The notes beneath the pieces were generated by a model that saw only the letters and a list, made by a program, of their open reading frames with translations, ran no database searches and was not told where the DNA came from. 64,000 nt of DNA from Streptomyces sp. NBC_00620 (GTDB lineage Bacteria > Actinomycetota > Actinomycetes > Streptomycetales > Streptomycetaceae), in the NCBI RefSeq assembly GCF_026341825.1, contig NZ_JAPENY010000002.1, positions 744,001 to 808,000 on the forward strand. Direction: 5' to 3'. The number at the start of each line of letters is the position of its first letter. Position 1 is the first letter of the stretch. Positions 28,083 to 35,741 of this stretch are shown here, one piece after another. The position numbers were made by a program, and so were the translations under genes.

Positions 28083-28735
28083 GCGAGGACACCACCGAGA
28101 CCGAGGGCGGGCCGCGCACCGTCGCCGACCTCGATCTCAAGCCCGCCCTGGAGGCCGTCCTCATGGTCGTGGACGAACCCGCGACCGTGGAGCACCTCTC
28201 GAAGATCCTCGAGCGGCCGAAGCGGCGGATCGCGGCCGCTCTGCGCGAGCTGGCCGACGAGTACACCATTCAGGGGCGCGGCTTTGAGCTGCGGCTCATC
28301 GCGGGCGGATGGCGGTTCTACTCCCGGCCCGAGTACGCGATGGCCGTCGAACGCTTCGTCCTGGACGGGCAGCAGGCCCGCCTCACCCAGGCGGCCCTGG
28401 AGACCCTCGCGGTCGTCGCGTACCGTCAGCCGGTCAGCCGATCCAGGGTCTCCGCGGTCCGCGGAGTCAACTGTGACGGCGTGATGCGCACCCTCCTGCA
28501 GCGCGGTCTGGTCGAGGAGGCGGGCACGGAACCCGAAACAGGTGCGATCCTGTACAGGACGACGAACTACTTCCTGGAGCGAATGGGCCTGCGCGGCCTG
28601 GATGAGCTCCCGGAGCTCGCGCCCTTCCTCCCAGAGGCGGACGCGATCGAAGCCGAGACGCTGGAAGGGGTCCCGTCGTTCGATCCGGATGCACCGGATG
28701 CAGATGCAGACGACACGACGACGACGGAACTTTGA
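28079..28735 (+). CDS. scpB: Segregation and condensation protein B
   Basis: 218 residues from GTG 28079, overlapping the scpA stop. There are two winged-helix domains: LKPALEAVLMVVDEPATVEHL to about residue 90, and AALETLAVVAYRQPVSRSRV with VNCDGVMRTLLQRGLVEE in the second. It dimerises and binds ScpA in the SMC complex. The acidic C-terminal tail ends in DADADDTTTTEL. The stop overlaps the rluB start (TGATG). Confidence 0.95.
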   Translation: MSEDTTETEGGPRTVADLDLKPALEAVLMVVDEPATVEHLSKILERPKRRIAAALRELADEYTIQGRGFELRLIAGGWRFYSRPEYAMAVERFVLDGQQARLTQAALETLAVVAYRQPVSRSRVSAVRGVNCDGVMRTLLQRGLVEEAGTEPETGAILYRTTNYFLERMGLRGLDELPELAPFLPEADAIEAETLEGVPSFDPDAPDADADDTTTTEL

Positions 28736-29997
28736 TGCGAAGCAGTGGCAGCGGTAGTGGCAGGAACAGCGGCGGGCGCGGCAACCCCCGCGGGACCGGT
28801 GGGGGCGGCAACGCCCGCGGGTCCGGCGGCGGTGGCGGCGGTGCGCGCGGGAGCGGTGGGGGCGGCGGTCCCCGCGGTTCCGGTGGGGGCGGTGGCCCTC
28901 GCGGTTCCAGCGGTGGCGGTGGCCCCCGTGGTTCCGGCGGTGGCGGCAACCCCAGGGCCGCCGGTGGCGGCGGTGGCTCCCAGCCGAGGAGCGCGGGAGG
29001 GCGCGACGACCAGCCGAAGCGCCCCGGCAAGCCCCGTCCCGAGGAGCGCCGCTACGACGTAGGCCCCTCGGCGACCCACGAGGGCCCGAAGTCCGGTCGC
29101 GGCAACGCGGCCCGCGGCGGCGCCAAGGGTGGCCCCAGGCAGAGCCAGCAGCGCGGCGGCCGTACGGAGCCCGCTCGCTCCCGCGAGTACGAGACACGGA
29201 CCGAGGAGCGCAACCGGGACCGGTACGCCGGCAAGCCGGAGATCAAGACGCCCAAGACCCACCCCGGGGCCGAGGAGGAGGGCGAGCGCCTGCAGAAGGT
29301 GCTCGCGCGCGCCGGCTACGGCTCGCGGCGTGCCTGCGAGGAGCTGGTCGAGCAGTCCCGGGTCGAGGTCAACGGCGAGATCGTCGTGGAGCAGGGCATG
29401 CGCGTCGACCCGGAGAAGGACGAGATCAAGGTCGACGGGCTGACCGTGGCCACGCAGTCGTACCAGTTCTTCTCGCTGAACAAGCCCGCCGGTGTCGTCT
29501 CGACCATGGAGGACACCGAGGGCCGTCAGTGCCTCGGCGACTACGTGACGAACCGCGAGACGCGGCTCTTCCACGTCGGGCGGCTCGACACCGAGACCGA
29601 GGGCGTCATCCTGCTCACCAACCACGGTGAACTGGCGCACCGCCTGACCCACCCCAAGTACGGCGTGAAGAAGGTCTACCTCGCGCACATCGTGGGTCCG
29701 ATCCCCCGCGACCTGGGCAAGCAGCTCAAGAACGGCATCCAGCTGGAGGACGGGTACGCCAAGGCGGACCACTTCCGTGTCGTCGAGCAGACCGGCAAGA
29801 ACTACCTGGTCGAGGTGACCCTGCACGAGGGTCGCAAGCACATCGTGCGCCGCATGCTCGCGGAGGCCGGCTTCCCGGTCGACAAGCTGGTGCGCGTCTC
29901 CTTCGGCCCGATCACCCTCGGCGACCAGAAGTCGGGCTGGCTGCGCCGCCTGTCGAACACCGAGGTCGGAATGCTCATGCAGGAGGTCGACCTCTAG
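28735..29997 (+). CDS. rluB: 23S rRNA pseudouridine synthase (RluB/RsuA family) with Gly-rich head
   Basis: 420 residues from ATG 28735. Residues ~5-90 are an extreme low-complexity run of Gly, Arg, Ser and Pro (repeats such as GSGGGG and PRGSGGG). Residues ~90-185 are charged and also disordered. An S4 domain follows (ERLQKVLARAGYGSRRACEE). The RsuA-type catalytic domain contains the catalytic Asp in VGRLDTETEGVILLTNHG. RluB modifies a uridine in 23S helix 90. The RGG-like head is probably an RNA-binding extension. It is the last gene of the scp operon and is followed by a terminator. Confidence 0.93.
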   Translation: MRSSGSGSGRNSGGRGNPRGTGGGGNARGSGGGGGGARGSGGGGGPRGSGGGGGPRGSSGGGGPRGSGGGGNPRAAGGGGGSQPRSAGGRDDQPKRPGKPRPEERRYDVGPSATHEGPKSGRGNAARGGAKGGPRQSQQRGGRTEPARSREYETRTEERNRDRYAGKPEIKTPKTHPGAEEEGERLQKVLARAGYGSRRACEELVEQSRVEVNGEIVVEQGMRVDPEKDEIKVDGLTVATQSYQFFSLNKPAGVVSTMEDTEGRQCLGDYVTNRETRLFHVGRLDTETEGVILLTNHGELAHRLTHPKYGVKKVYLAHIVGPIPRDLGKQLKNGIQLEDGYAKADHFRVVEQTGKNYLVEVTLHEGRKHIVRRMLAEAGFPVDKLVRVSFGPITLGDQKSGWLRRLSNTEVGMLMQEVDL

Positions 29998-30011
29998 GGG
30001 TGCCCGCCGTT

Positions 30012-30046
30012 TCGGCCGGTTCCGGGATTGCCCCGGGACCGGCCGA
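30012..30046 (+). terminator. Hairpin terminator after rluB
   Basis: TCGGCCGGTTCCGGG pairs with CCCGGGACCGGCCGA (one G-U pair) around a short loop, followed by TGCGTTTT. It lies 15 bp after the rluB stop. Confidence 0.85.
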
Positions 30047-30097
30047 TGCGTTTTCGGCTCCCCGCCGGTCTGTACCGGTGAGCGAAGGGAGCGCGAG

Positions 30098-31057
30098 ATG
30101 GGCGCCACGACGGAGCGCGAGGAGTTCGTACGGCTGACCGACCCGTACCGGCGGGAGCTGCTCGCGCACTGCTACCGGATGCTCGGGTCGGTCGACGACG
30201 CCGAGGACCTGGTGCAGGAGACGTATCTGCGGGCCTGGCGGTCGTACGAGGGGTACGAGGGCCGGGCGTCCCTGCGGACCTGGCTGCACCGGATCGCCAC
30301 GAATACGTGTCTGACGGCTCTGGAGGGCCGTGTGCGCCGTCCGCTGCCCTCCGGGCTCGGCGGGCCGGGAGACGCGCCTGAGGGGCCTCTGAGGGCCCCT
30401 GTGGCGGATGTCCCGTGGCTGCAGCCACTGCCGGACGCGCTCGTCGACCCGGCGAACGTCGTGGCGGCCCGTGGGAGTCTGCGGCTCGCACTCGTCGCCG
30501 CGCTGCAGAACCTGCCGGCGCGGCAGCGTGCCGTGCTGATCCTGCGGGACGTGCTGGCCTGGCGGGCGCCCGAGGTCGCCGCACTGCTCGGGACCTCCAC
30601 GGCAGCCGTCAAAAGCAGCCTCCAGCGCGCGCGTGCCCGGCTCGACGAGCTGGCACCCGAGGAGGAACTCGTCACCGAGCCCGACGGCCCCGAGGACCGA
30701 GAACTGCTCGACCGCTACATGGCCGCCTTCGAACACGCCGACATGGACGCGCTCCTGGGGCTCCTCCAGGACGGCGTCGAGCTCGAAATGCCTCCCTACT
30801 TGGACTGGTTCAGCGGCAAGAAGGACGTGATGCGCTTCCTGGGGACGCGGGTCGGCTACGCGGGGCGCCTGCGGATGGTGCCCACGCGGGCCAACGGGCA
30901 GCCGGCGGTGGTGGCGTACGCGCGCGATGGAGACGGGGTGTACAGGGCGCACTCCGTGCAGGTTCTCGAGGTGAGCGGTGCGGGCATCGCCAGGATCACC
31001 GCCTTCTTCGATGTGGGGCTGTTCGGGCACTTCGGACTGTCCCAGGTGCTCTCGTGA
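30098..31057 (+). CDS. ECF sigma factor with C-terminal SnoaL-like domain (SigG/SigX5-like)
   Basis: 319 residues from ATG 30098, with AGGGAG upstream. Region 2 is YRRELLAHCYRMLGSVDDAE, then DLVQETYLRAWRSYEGYEG. Region 4 is LPARQRAVLILRDVLAWRAP followed by an HTH with GTSTAAVKSSLQRARARL. Residues ~205-319 form a SnoaL/NTF2-like domain (LLDRYMAAFEHADMDALLGL onward). In such ECF groups the fused domain replaces an anti-sigma factor and tunes activity. No anti-sigma gene is nearby. The stop overlaps the next start by 4 bp, so the two are cotranscribed. Confidence 0.9.
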   Translation: MGATTEREEFVRLTDPYRRELLAHCYRMLGSVDDAEDLVQETYLRAWRSYEGYEGRASLRTWLHRIATNTCLTALEGRVRRPLPSGLGGPGDAPEGPLRAPVADVPWLQPLPDALVDPANVVAARGSLRLALVAALQNLPARQRAVLILRDVLAWRAPEVAALLGTSTAAVKSSLQRARARLDELAPEEELVTEPDGPEDRELLDRYMAAFEHADMDALLGLLQDGVELEMPPYLDWFSGKKDVMRFLGTRVGYAGRLRMVPTRANGQPAVVAYARDGDGVYRAHSVQVLEVSGAGIARITAFFDVGLFGHFGLSQVLS

Positions 31058-31662
31058 ACCCCGGGGAGCTGCTGGAGCGGTCGCTCGCGTATGCGCTGGG
31101 GAGCGTCGCCGTAGTGGTGCCGGGGAGCCTCGGGCGGGCCACGCCGTGTTCCGGGTGGGACCTGGGGGAGCTGCTCCGGCATCTGGACGACTCGGTGGAG
31201 GCGCTCTACGAAGGGGTCGCCGCGGGGCGTGTCGGGCTGTGTTCCTCGCCGGCCGCCGCCGATCCCGTGTGTGCCTTCCGGGAGCGGGCGTGCGCCCTGC
31301 TCGGCGCCTGGGCGGTGGTGTCGGGCGACGTGCCGTCGGCCGAGCCTTCCGTGGGTGTGGGGGACGGGTCGCTGGATCTCGGGCTCCTGGCGGCCGTCGG
31401 CGCCGTCGAGATCGCCGTACACGGATGGGACGTGGCGCAGGCGTGCGGGCGGGCGCGGCCGATCCCGCCCGCCCTCGCCGCCGAACTGCTCCCCGTGGCG
31501 CGGTGGTCCGTGGCGGACGCCGACCGGGGTGTGCGCTTCGCCGAACCGGTCGGCGCGCCGTCGTCCTGGTCCCGGCCCGGGGACCGGTTGCTGGCCTTCC
31601 TGGGGCGGCGTCCTAGCCCGCCGCGATTCCTTTCCGGACCGGGCCCGGTCTGCCTTCCGTGA
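31054..31662 (+). CDS. TIGR03086-like (mycothiol-dependent maleylpyruvate isomerase-type) protein
   Basis: 202 residues from GTG 31054, overlapping the sigma-factor stop. The N-terminal helix GELLERSLAYALGSV, the GRATPCSGWDLGELLRHLDD segment and the metal-site VEIAVHGWDVAQACG fit the DinB/mycothiol-dependent isomerase fold. In this fold a His-rich site binds a divalent metal and often mycothiol. A thiol-linked detoxification role would fit the neighbouring exporter, but the substrate is unknown. Confidence 0.78.
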   Translation: MNPGELLERSLAYALGSVAVVVPGSLGRATPCSGWDLGELLRHLDDSVEALYEGVAAGRVGLCSSPAAADPVCAFRERACALLGAWAVVSGDVPSAEPSVGVGDGSLDLGLLAAVGAVEIAVHGWDVAQACGRARPIPPALAAELLPVARWSVADADRGVRFAEPVGAPSSWSRPGDRLLAFLGRRPSPPRFLSGPGPVCLP

Positions 31663-31693
31663 GTGATCCCTCGACCTCACGAAAGGAACCGTC

Positions 31694-33130
31694 ATGGCTG
31701 ACACCCTGCGTGTCCCGGTCCGCGAACCAGCCGCCGGTGCCGCTCCGCCACGGCGGGTGTGGACCGTCGTACTGGCCGCACTCGGAGCGCTGCTCTGCTC
31801 CCTCGACGTGGTGGTCGTCGTCACCGCGCTGCCCACCCTGCGGGCCGAATTCGGGGCGAGCCTGTCCGAACTGGAGTGGACGCTCAACGCGTACAACCTG
31901 GTCTTCGCCTGCCTCACTCTGACCGGCGCCGCGCTCGGCGACCGGTTCGGGCGGCGGCGCATGTTCGTCGTCGGTCTTGCCGTCTTCACACTGGCCTCGG
32001 CCCTGGCCGCGCTCGCCGGCGGTCCCGGTCAGCTGATCGCCGCCCGCGTGGTCCAGGGCGCCGGAGCGGCCGTCCTGCTGCCGCTCACGCTGACCCTGAT
32101 CAGTGAGGCGTTCCCGGCCGAGAAACGGGGCGTGGCGATCGGCGTGTGGGGCGGGGTGACCGGGCTCGGGGTCGCCTCGGGGCCCGTGCTCGGCGGTGCC
32201 GTCACCGAGGGCCTCTCCTGGCAGTGGATCTTCTGGCTGAACGTGCTGCTGGGGCTCGCGATGCTTCCCCTGGCCGCCGTCAAACTCCGCGAGAGCTACG
32301 GTCCCCGTCCCCAACTCGACGCCGTGGGACTGGTGTTGGCGGCCGTGGGTCTGACCGGGCTGGCCTGGGCGCCGGTACGGGCGCCGGAGGCGGGCTGGGG
32401 GAGTGCCGAGGTGCTGGGCGGGCTGGCGGTCGGAATCGTGTTCCTGACGGCCTTCCTCGGCTGGGAGCGGTCGCGGGCGCGCTACCCGATGCTGCCGGTC
32501 ACGTACTTCGGGCGGCGCGGCTTCTCGACCGCCAACGGCACGATCTTCCTGATGTTCATGTCGCTGCTCGGCTCGATTTTCATGATCACGCAGCTCTTTC
32601 AGCTCGGCCTGGGCAATTCTCCGCTGGAGGCGGGCGTCCGGATCCTTGTGTGGACCGGCATGCCGCTGGCCGTCTCGCCGCTCGCGGGCGCGCTCGCCGA
32701 CCGGTTCGGGAACAGGCCCTTCATGCTGACCGGCCTGGTCCTCCAGGCGGTCGGGCTCGGGCTGCTGGCCCGGCAGATCGAGCCCGGCGTGGACTACGGA
32801 AGCCTGGTCGTGCCGCTGATCCTCGCCGGGGTCGGCATCTCTCTGGCCTTCCCCACCATCGCCAACGCCGTGACCTCATCGGTGCCGCCCGGCGGCGCGG
32901 GCGTGGCGGCCGGCGTCAACAGTGCACTGCGCGCACTGGGCGGCGTCTTCGGAGTCGCCGTCGCCGCGGCCGTGTTCAGCCGGTACGGGGGCTACGGCTC
33001 GGCGGAGGCCTTCGTCGACGGGTGCGGGCCCGCGCTGTGGGTGTCGGCAGGGGCCGCTGCGGCGGGAGCGGCGGTGGCGGCGTTCGCACCCTCCCGACCC
33101 GCCAACAAGGCCTCGAACCAGCCCAGTTAA
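31694..33130 (+). CDS. MFS drug exporter (DHA2/EmrB family)
   Basis: 478 residues with about 14 hydrophobic segments. DHA2 signatures include LDVVVVVTALPTLRAEFGA with ELEWTLNAYNL in helices 1-2, GDRFGRRRMFVVGL (motif A) and GVWGGVTGLGVASGPVLGGA (motif C). It exports small hydrophobic molecules by proton antiport. ATG 31694 has AAAGGA upstream. It is 31 bp after the TIGR03086-like gene, so an ECF sigma-isomerase-exporter operon is likely. Confidence 0.92.
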   Translation: MADTLRVPVREPAAGAAPPRRVWTVVLAALGALLCSLDVVVVVTALPTLRAEFGASLSELEWTLNAYNLVFACLTLTGAALGDRFGRRRMFVVGLAVFTLASALAALAGGPGQLIAARVVQGAGAAVLLPLTLTLISEAFPAEKRGVAIGVWGGVTGLGVASGPVLGGAVTEGLSWQWIFWLNVLLGLAMLPLAAVKLRESYGPRPQLDAVGLVLAAVGLTGLAWAPVRAPEAGWGSAEVLGGLAVGIVFLTAFLGWERSRARYPMLPVTYFGRRGFSTANGTIFLMFMSLLGSIFMITQLFQLGLGNSPLEAGVRILVWTGMPLAVSPLAGALADRFGNRPFMLTGLVLQAVGLGLLARQIEPGVDYGSLVVPLILAGVGISLAFPTIANAVTSSVPPGGAGVAAGVNSALRALGGVFGVAVAAAVFSRYGGYGSAEAFVDGCGPALWVSAGAAAAGAAVAAFAPSRPANKASNQPS

Positions 33131-33158
33131 AGGGTTGTGTGAGCCCACTCACCTCCTT

Positions 33159-33191
33159 ATAGTCGTAATGACTATTAGTCGTTCTGACTAT
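33159..33191 (+). promoter_or_regulatory. Two tandem 16-bp palindromic operators upstream of nrtR-like gene
   Basis: TAGTCGTAATGACTAT (33160-33175) is followed directly by TAGTCGTTCTGACTAT (33176-33191). The copies differ at two central bases. Each is an inverted repeat with TAGTC and GACTA arms around five bases. They cover TATAGT and TATTAA sequences that could be -10 boxes and end 13 bp before the GTG of the NrtR-like gene. This is the expected arrangement for autorepression; two sites on adjacent helical turns suggest cooperative binding. Confidence 0.75.
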
Positions 33192-33204
33192 TAATAGGGG
33201 GTGG

Positions 33205-33969
33205 GTGGGCGTGCTCGCACGGGAAGGTCGCGCGCCTGGCGGGAGCGCACCCGAGGGCTACGACAAGTACGCGTTCGAGCCCTTCGCCGTCACCGTCGAC
33301 CTGGCCGTCCTGACCGTCCGCGCGGGCGTGCTCCAGGTGCTTCTCGTCGAGCGCGGGCAGGAGCCGTACATGGGCCGCTGGGCGCTCCCCGGCGGCTTCG
33401 TGCTGCCGCACGAGTCCGCGGAGGCGGCGGCCCGGCGCGAACTCGCCGAGGAGACCGGCCTGTCGGACATCTCCGGGCTCCACCTCGAACAGCTGAGGAC
33501 GTACAGCGAACCCCGCCGCGACCCCAGGATGCGCGTCGTCTCCGTCGCCTTCGCCGCGCTGCTCGCGGACCCTCCCGAGCCGCACGGCGGCGGTGACGCG
33601 GCGCAGGCCCAGTGGCTGCGGTACAACGCGCTCGATCCGCTCGCCTTCGATCACGACCGGATCCTCGCCGACGCCCACGACCGCATCGGCTCCAAGCTCG
33701 AGTACAGCTGTCTCGCCACGTCCTTCTGCCCGCCCGAGTTCACCCTCGGAGAGCTGCAGCAGGTGTACGAGACCGTGTGGGGCACCGCGCTCGACCGGCC
33801 CAACTTCCGGCGCAAGGTCCTCGCCACGCCGGGCTTCGTCGACCCGGTGCCGGGTGCCGCACGCCTCACCGGAGGCCGCGGCAAACCCGCCGCGCTGTAC
33901 CGCGCGGGCGGCGCCAAAACCCTGCACCCACCCCTGCTGCGTCCCACTCAGGAAGGACGACCCACATGA
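33205..33969 (+). CDS. NrtR-type Nudix regulator (Nudix domain plus winged helix)
   Basis: 254 residues from GTG 33205. Residues ~25-165 are a Nudix domain: VTVDLAVLTVRAGVLQVLLV, WALPGGFVLPHESAEAAARR and the Nudix-like helix ELAEETGLSDI. Residues ~170-235 form the C-terminal winged helix (FCPPEFTLGELQQVYETVWG then NFRRKVLATPGF), which is the NrtR layout. NrtR proteins sense ADP-ribose or related NAD products and repress NAD-metabolism genes. Its own operators lie just upstream. Here the coupled downstream gene is an ADP-ribosylglycohydrolase, not a NAD biosynthesis gene. Confidence 0.88.
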   Translation: MGVLAREGRAPGGSAPEGYDKYAFEPFAVTVDLAVLTVRAGVLQVLLVERGQEPYMGRWALPGGFVLPHESAEAAARRELAEETGLSDISGLHLEQLRTYSEPRRDPRMRVVSVAFAALLADPPEPHGGGDAAQAQWLRYNALDPLAFDHDRILADAHDRIGSKLEYSCLATSFCPPEFTLGELQQVYETVWGTALDRPNFRRKVLATPGFVDPVPGAARLTGGRGKPAALYRAGGAKTLHPPLLRPTQEGRPT

Positions 33970-34988
33970 CCACCACGACGCTCGCGAAACGTGCCGCCAC
34001 CGGATCCCTGCTCGGCCTCGCCCTCGGCGACGCGATGGGGTTCCCGACCGAGTTCAACTCGGTGCCGGCGATCCTCGCGAAGTGCGGCCCGTGGCGCGAG
34101 ATGGACCTGCCCAGGCCCGCGATCGTCACCGACGACACCCAGATGACGCTGGCGCTGGCACGTGGACTGCGGACGGCCATGGACCGCGGCCTGCTCGGCC
34201 CGCTGCGGATGGAGCGGCCGGTGCGCGAGGAGTTCGTGGACTGGTACCAGTCGCCCGACAACAACCGTGCGCCCGGCCGCACCTGTCTCGTCGCCTGCGA
34301 CCTCCTGAAGAACGAGAAGCGGCCCTGGCAGGAGGCAAGCCAGATCGGCTCCAAGGGCTGCGGCGCCAACATGCGCGTGGCGCCCGTCGGACTCGTCCGC
34401 GGACTGAGCGAAGAACAGCGCGCGGGCGCCGCGCAGTTGCAGGCCGCCCTCACCCACGGGCACCCCACGGCGCTCGCCGCCGCCGACCTCACCGCACACG
34501 CGATCTGGCTCCTCGCAAACGGGACCGAGCCGATGGGACTGGTCGGCCGGCTGCGGTCGTACGCGTACGAGAACCGTCACCGCTACCACTCCCGCTGGCT
34601 CGGCGACCTGTGGACCCGCGGCCAGGACCCCACGCCGGAGCACTTCATCGGGCGCGGCTGGGACGAGTGCCTGGAGATCCTCGACCACCTCCGGCATGCC
34701 GTGCGAACGGTCTCGCCCGAGTCCGACCCCTGCCTGGCCACCGGCGGGGGCTGGGTCGCCGAAGAGGCGCTCGCCACCGGCCTGTTGTGCTTCCTGCTGT
34801 TCGTCGACGAGCCCCTCACCGCAGTACGCCGGGCCGCCTGCACCTCCGGCGACTCCGACTCCATCGCCTGTCTGACGGGCGCCTTCGCGGGCGCCTACCA
34901 CGGCTCGGACGCGTGGCCGACGTCCTGGGCCGACCGCATCGAGTACCAAGGCGACCTCATGTCCCTTGGAGCGCTCTGGGACGCTTGA
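33966..34988 (+). CDS. ADP-ribosylglycohydrolase (DraG/ARH family)
   Basis: 340 residues from ATG 33966, overlapping the regulator stop (ATGA). N-terminal motif LLGLALGDAMGFPTEF, metal-binding TDDTQMTLALARGL, and the C-terminal metal/ribose motif CTSGDSDSIACLTGAFAGA match the family. These enzymes cleave ADP-ribose from proteins, nucleic acids or small molecules in a Mg-dependent way. The target here is unknown. Coupling with an ADP-ribose-sensing repressor and an RlaP-type nucleotidyltransferase suggests a nucleic-acid or nucleotide substrate. Confidence 0.92.
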   Translation: MTTTTLAKRAATGSLLGLALGDAMGFPTEFNSVPAILAKCGPWREMDLPRPAIVTDDTQMTLALARGLRTAMDRGLLGPLRMERPVREEFVDWYQSPDNNRAPGRTCLVACDLLKNEKRPWQEASQIGSKGCGANMRVAPVGLVRGLSEEQRAGAAQLQAALTHGHPTALAAADLTAHAIWLLANGTEPMGLVGRLRSYAYENRHRYHSRWLGDLWTRGQDPTPEHFIGRGWDECLEILDHLRHAVRTVSPESDPCLATGGGWVAEEALATGLLCFLLFVDEPLTAVRRAACTSGDSDSIACLTGAFAGAYHGSDAWPTSWADRIEYQGDLMSLGALWDA

Positions 34989-34991
34989 GGG

Positions 34992-35741
34992 ATGACCGAC
35001 CTCCTGGACCTCGATCTCAAGGCGGTGGTGTCCGAGCAGCCCGATCCCGTGCTGTTCGCCACCGTCTCCGGAGCACACCTCTACGGCTTCCCGTCACGCG
35101 ACTCGGACGTCGATCTGCGCGGCGTGCATCTGCTGCCGGCGGCCGAACTGGTCGGACTGCGGGAGCCGGAGGAGACCCGGTCCCGGATGTGGGAGCAGGA
35201 CGGGGTCGAGATGGACCTGGTCACCCACGACCTGCGCAAGTTCGTACGGCTGATGCTGCGCCGCAACGGCTATGTGCTGGAGCAGTTGCTCTCACCGCTC
35301 GTCGTGCACACCACCGACGCCCACCGGGAGCTGGCGGGTCTCGCCCCCGGCGTCCTCACCAGCCATCACGCCCACCACTACCAAGGGTTCGCGAACACGC
35401 AGTGGCGGCTCTTCGAGAAGACCGGCGAACTGAAGCCGCTGCTCTACACGTTCCGTGTGCTGCTCACCGGCATCCACCTGATGCGCAGCGGTGAGGTGCA
35501 GGCCGATCTGCGCGCGCTGATGGGGGAGACCGGGGCTCCTGTCTATCTGCCGGACCTGATCGCCGCGAAGGCGGAGCGGGAGCACGGGGCCGCGGATGTG
35601 CGCCACGCGCGCGTGGAGGGCGATGTCGAGCGGCTGCGCATCCTGCTGGACGAGGCGCAGGGCCTGTCAGCGCTGCCCGAGGCTCCGTCCGCGTACGACG
35701 CCCTGCACGCGTTCGTCGTCCGGGTCCGACTGGAGAGCTGA
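34992..35741 (+). CDS. RlaP-like nucleotidyltransferase (DNA polymerase beta superfamily), copy 1
   Basis: 249 residues, starting 3 bp after the glycohydrolase stop, so the same operon. The nucleotidyltransferase signature is SGAHLYGFPSRDSDVDLRGV: the GS-type loop followed by the DxD metal aspartates. Helical segments follow (VLEQLLSPLVVHT, then LLTGIHLMRSGEVQADLRAL). This is the COG3541/PF10127 (RlaP) family, associated with RNA ligase repair operons in other bacteria. No RNA ligase is in this window. Expected chemistry is NMP transfer to a nucleic-acid or protein end. The C-terminal 75 bp overlap the opposite-strand paralogue. Confidence 0.85.
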   Translation: MTDLLDLDLKAVVSEQPDPVLFATVSGAHLYGFPSRDSDVDLRGVHLLPAAELVGLREPEETRSRMWEQDGVEMDLVTHDLRKFVRLMLRRNGYVLEQLLSPLVVHTTDAHRELAGLAPGVLTSHHAHHYQGFANTQWRLFEKTGELKPLLYTFRVLLTGIHLMRSGEVQADLRALMGETGAPVYLPDLIAAKAEREHGAADVRHARVEGDVERLRILLDEAQGLSALPEAPSAYDALHAFVVRVRLES

